Translations under genes and position numbers: made by a program | Part shown: positions 62,197 through 64,000 of the stretch, piece after piece | Layout of the letters: the number at the start of each line of letters is the position of its first letter | Numbering within the stretch: the first letter of the stretch is position 1 | The notes under the pieces: model-generated | What the model saw: the letters and a program-made list of their open reading frames with translations, nothing else | Database searches by the model: none | What the model was told of the DNA's origin: nothing | NCBI GenBank assembly: GCA_973895155.1 | Contig: OZ316893.1 | Location: 11,284,001-11,348,000, forward strand | Direction of reading: 5' to 3' | Source: Marsupella aquatica | Lineage: Eukaryota; Marchantiophyta | Length of the DNA stretch: 64,000 bases

Positions 62197-64000
62197 TTAA
62201 GAATGCGTCTGCATCTGATTTCTTTTCTTCAAATTGACGAGGGTATCATGAAGCACCCAAGGGAAGCTGAGCAAGTACTGGTGCGCTTCACCAGCGCTGG
62301 GATGGAGGAGGTATCTCTCATGATACGTAACATGGTACCATGCCGAAGCTTTTGCAAAGGCTTCGTGTTCTTCCAATACTGGAGCGGTCGTGTCCGCTGA
62401 ACTCGAGTCCACCCCGTACGCATCGTACTCATAACCATGTTTGAACCAGCGGCGGGCTTCACTTTGTAGTGACCTCACGGCGAAGCCGATTCTGTCCTTC
62501 ACTTCACCTTGTCTCTTCACATAGAACTTTGAGAGGGGTAAGATGTTGCCACTCAAAGCCTCCGCTTCGGTTTTGATTCCATACTGGTTCATTAATCCCA
62601 CCAACTTTGCATCATACCAACTTTTCAACATTTTTGCTTCCGAGATGTAATCCCCCAAGCCCGGCCAAATCAGCTCCCTATCAAAAAACTTGACAATGTT
62701 ATCTCTTGTAATAGTAGAGATGAGGGTCTTATCCTTGGCTTCACCCAGGACTGCGCGGAAGAGCCTGCCAATAACCCTTTCTGACTTGTAGCTCAATTTT
62801 TCGTCCTTCTCCATGAAATCTGGATAAGTTGTTGGCCGTAGATCGGCGCGCATTACGGCAGGTTTTCCGGTCTTGGGAAAGTCTACCGCCACAGCGAAGA
62901 GCTTTGCGAGCTCAATGCACTTTGGATCTCTTGCCATGGCAGGTTCTTTGTCCGCTTGGACAACATGAGCATTCGCTATCTGTCCCAGTGCGTCATTGGT
63001 CATGTACTGAACGAAAAATTCTTGAATATCCTGAAATGATCAAACGATTAATGTTGTAATATCAACAAACCCAAAGGTTAGTGCGCGAGATGTCAATTCA
63101 TCAAAGTTACCAATTCAGTCTTCACCAATTGCAACCAAACCAAAAGAACAGGACCTGGACCTGGACTTGGACTTGGACTAAACGATCGATCTTTTTAAGA
63201 TGACCTGATGTTTGAGCGCCATCCAGAAGTACAGTACGTAGCTAGCTAGCTCGAAACCCAAAATTATGGCAATTTTCAAACTCGATCCAAGCTCAGATTG
63301 ATGCTATCGACGTCACTCGGCAAATTGGACCGTGTGCTTAGAGAGAGTTACCCCCGGACGTTACCTCTATTTCTACTGGACGTTGGAGTAGAGTGATTTG
63401 GGGAGAATCGTATTCCATCGGTTCATCAGTCCGGAATGGGACCAACGATTTGTCCCAGCTTACGAAGTAAAGGTCCCCGTCCAAATCACTGCCTGAACAC
63501 TCATTTGGATGAGGCCTTCATTCCGTTATTGATACACAGTCCGAACAACGTAAGTGACGATGAGTTCAAACAGATTTCCCAAGTCGTGGCAGAAACAGCT
63601 GTTAGAGAGCCATCCTCAAAAATTTCAACTCTCACAAGACACGTAAATAACATCAGAGCGCCATTACTTGTTCTTAAACATGCACTGATGCAGGCAATAT
63701 TTTCGATGCAGCTAGCGCGTATTTAAACCTCAGTCTGCATAAATTACGATATCTCTAGCTAGAGGTGCCTTCACTGACACCAACTCACAGTTCGACCTTA
63801 GAACTTACAACGTTCTCCCACATGTGCCTATTGAGCTACTACTCATGTAGATTCACACGCCAACGCACCAGAGGAAAGGTTCGATTGATTTCATGACAAG
63901 ACTTAGTATCGTACCTGCTACCCCGCTGTGGGAAGACAACACAGTCCACCATCTGATTCAATTCTGGAACATCCACTGCTTGAAGCACCCTAACATCCCC
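62197..64000 (-). CDS. RNA-dependent RNA polymerase, C-terminal part (RDR1/2/6 clade), partial
   Basis: Three exons are visible: 63915-64000 (continues beyond the window), 63365-63515 and 62197-63030 (stop), for 356 residues in one frame. The catalytic motif SDLDGD lies in the second exon (GSDLDGDLYFVSWDKSL), preceded by VLQAVDVPELN and followed by NDALGQIANAHVV, VAVDFPKTGKPA, YPDFME, YGIKTEAEALSG and KASAWYHVTYH. These are the standard blocks of plant RDRs with the DLDGD active site. Such enzymes copy single-stranded RNA into dsRNA for siRNA production (RDR6: ta-siRNAs and transgene silencing; RDR2: heterochromatic siRNAs). The text agrees slightly better with RDR6 as I recall it; a tree is needed. 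The acceptor of exon 2 (gaatgaag) is pyrimidine-poor but phase-consistent. Confidence 0.94.
63148..63180. repeat. Short hexamer-type repeat in an RDR intron
   Basis: Five units of the type ctggac/cttgga in a row (ggacctggacctggacttgg...). Confidence 0.8.

Noticed and set aside
1-64000. tRNA/rRNA genes, CRISPR arrays, riboswitches, organelle DNA insertions
   Set aside because: I looked for tRNA T-loop words, regularly spaced identical repeats with unique spacers, and rRNA-like stretches and found none. The tandem arrays lack unique spacers and are degenerate, so they are minisatellites.

Overview
This is plant nuclear DNA, most likely from a streptophyte with an intron- and repeat-rich genome. 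The supporting signs are multi-exon genes with GT-AG introns, an AGCVIII protein kinase carrying DFD in place of DFG, a plant-type RNA-dependent RNA polymerase of the RDR1/2/6 kind, a RadA protein with an organelle-type N-terminus, a Ty1-copia retrotransposon primed by initiator tRNA-Met, and several dead LINE copies. The mixture of plain plant housekeeping genes and an intronless ORF that does not look plant-like would suit a bryophyte or lycophyte. That placement is inference; nothing in the window identifies a species.

Layout, left to right. 0.2-1.5 kb (-): an intronless, GC-rich ORF for a membrane protein with a large extracytoplasmic domain, possibly acquired from a fungus. 2-5.6 kb: a cluster of short direct tandem duplications. 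7.1-7.6 kb (+): a small single-TM protein of unknown function. 9.4-10.5 kb (-): LSM3 in three exons. 11.9-18.6 kb: a complete but inactivated Ty1-copia element with 5-bp target duplications, flanked on both sides by copies of an older dispersed repeat. 20.4-20.9 kb (-): a doubtful ORF. 23.0-27.0 kb (+): an F-box protein gene in at least five exons. 27.8 kb: a strong foldback. 28.6-28.95 kb: a ~50-bp minisatellite. 30.7-33.1 kb (-): a D6PK-like AGCVIII kinase in two exons. 36.3-37.6 kb: a possible non-autonomous DNA transposon. 38.3-43.1 kb: two truncated zf-RVT-type LINEs. 44.0-51.0 kb: a different LINE with a possible restriction-like endonuclease domain, plus four degenerate minisatellites. 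52.1-57.9 kb (-): RadA, which I could rebuild as 15 exons in continuous reading frame. 59.1-61.5 kb: a triplicated repeat, a MITE and a third zf-RVT LINE tail. 62.2-64.0 kb (-): the 3' part of an RNA-dependent RNA polymerase gene that runs off the right edge.

The genes look independent: mRNA decay and splicing (LSM3), protein turnover (F-box), auxin-transport signalling (kinase), organelle DNA recombination (RadA), and small-RNA production (RDR). I found no operon-like system, CRISPR array, tRNA or rRNA. The points most worth following are the possible foreign gene at the left end, the tandem duplication of the RadA stop-codon region, the hairpin at 27.8 kb, the RLE-like LINE, and the unusually high density of 24-110 bp direct duplications across the window.
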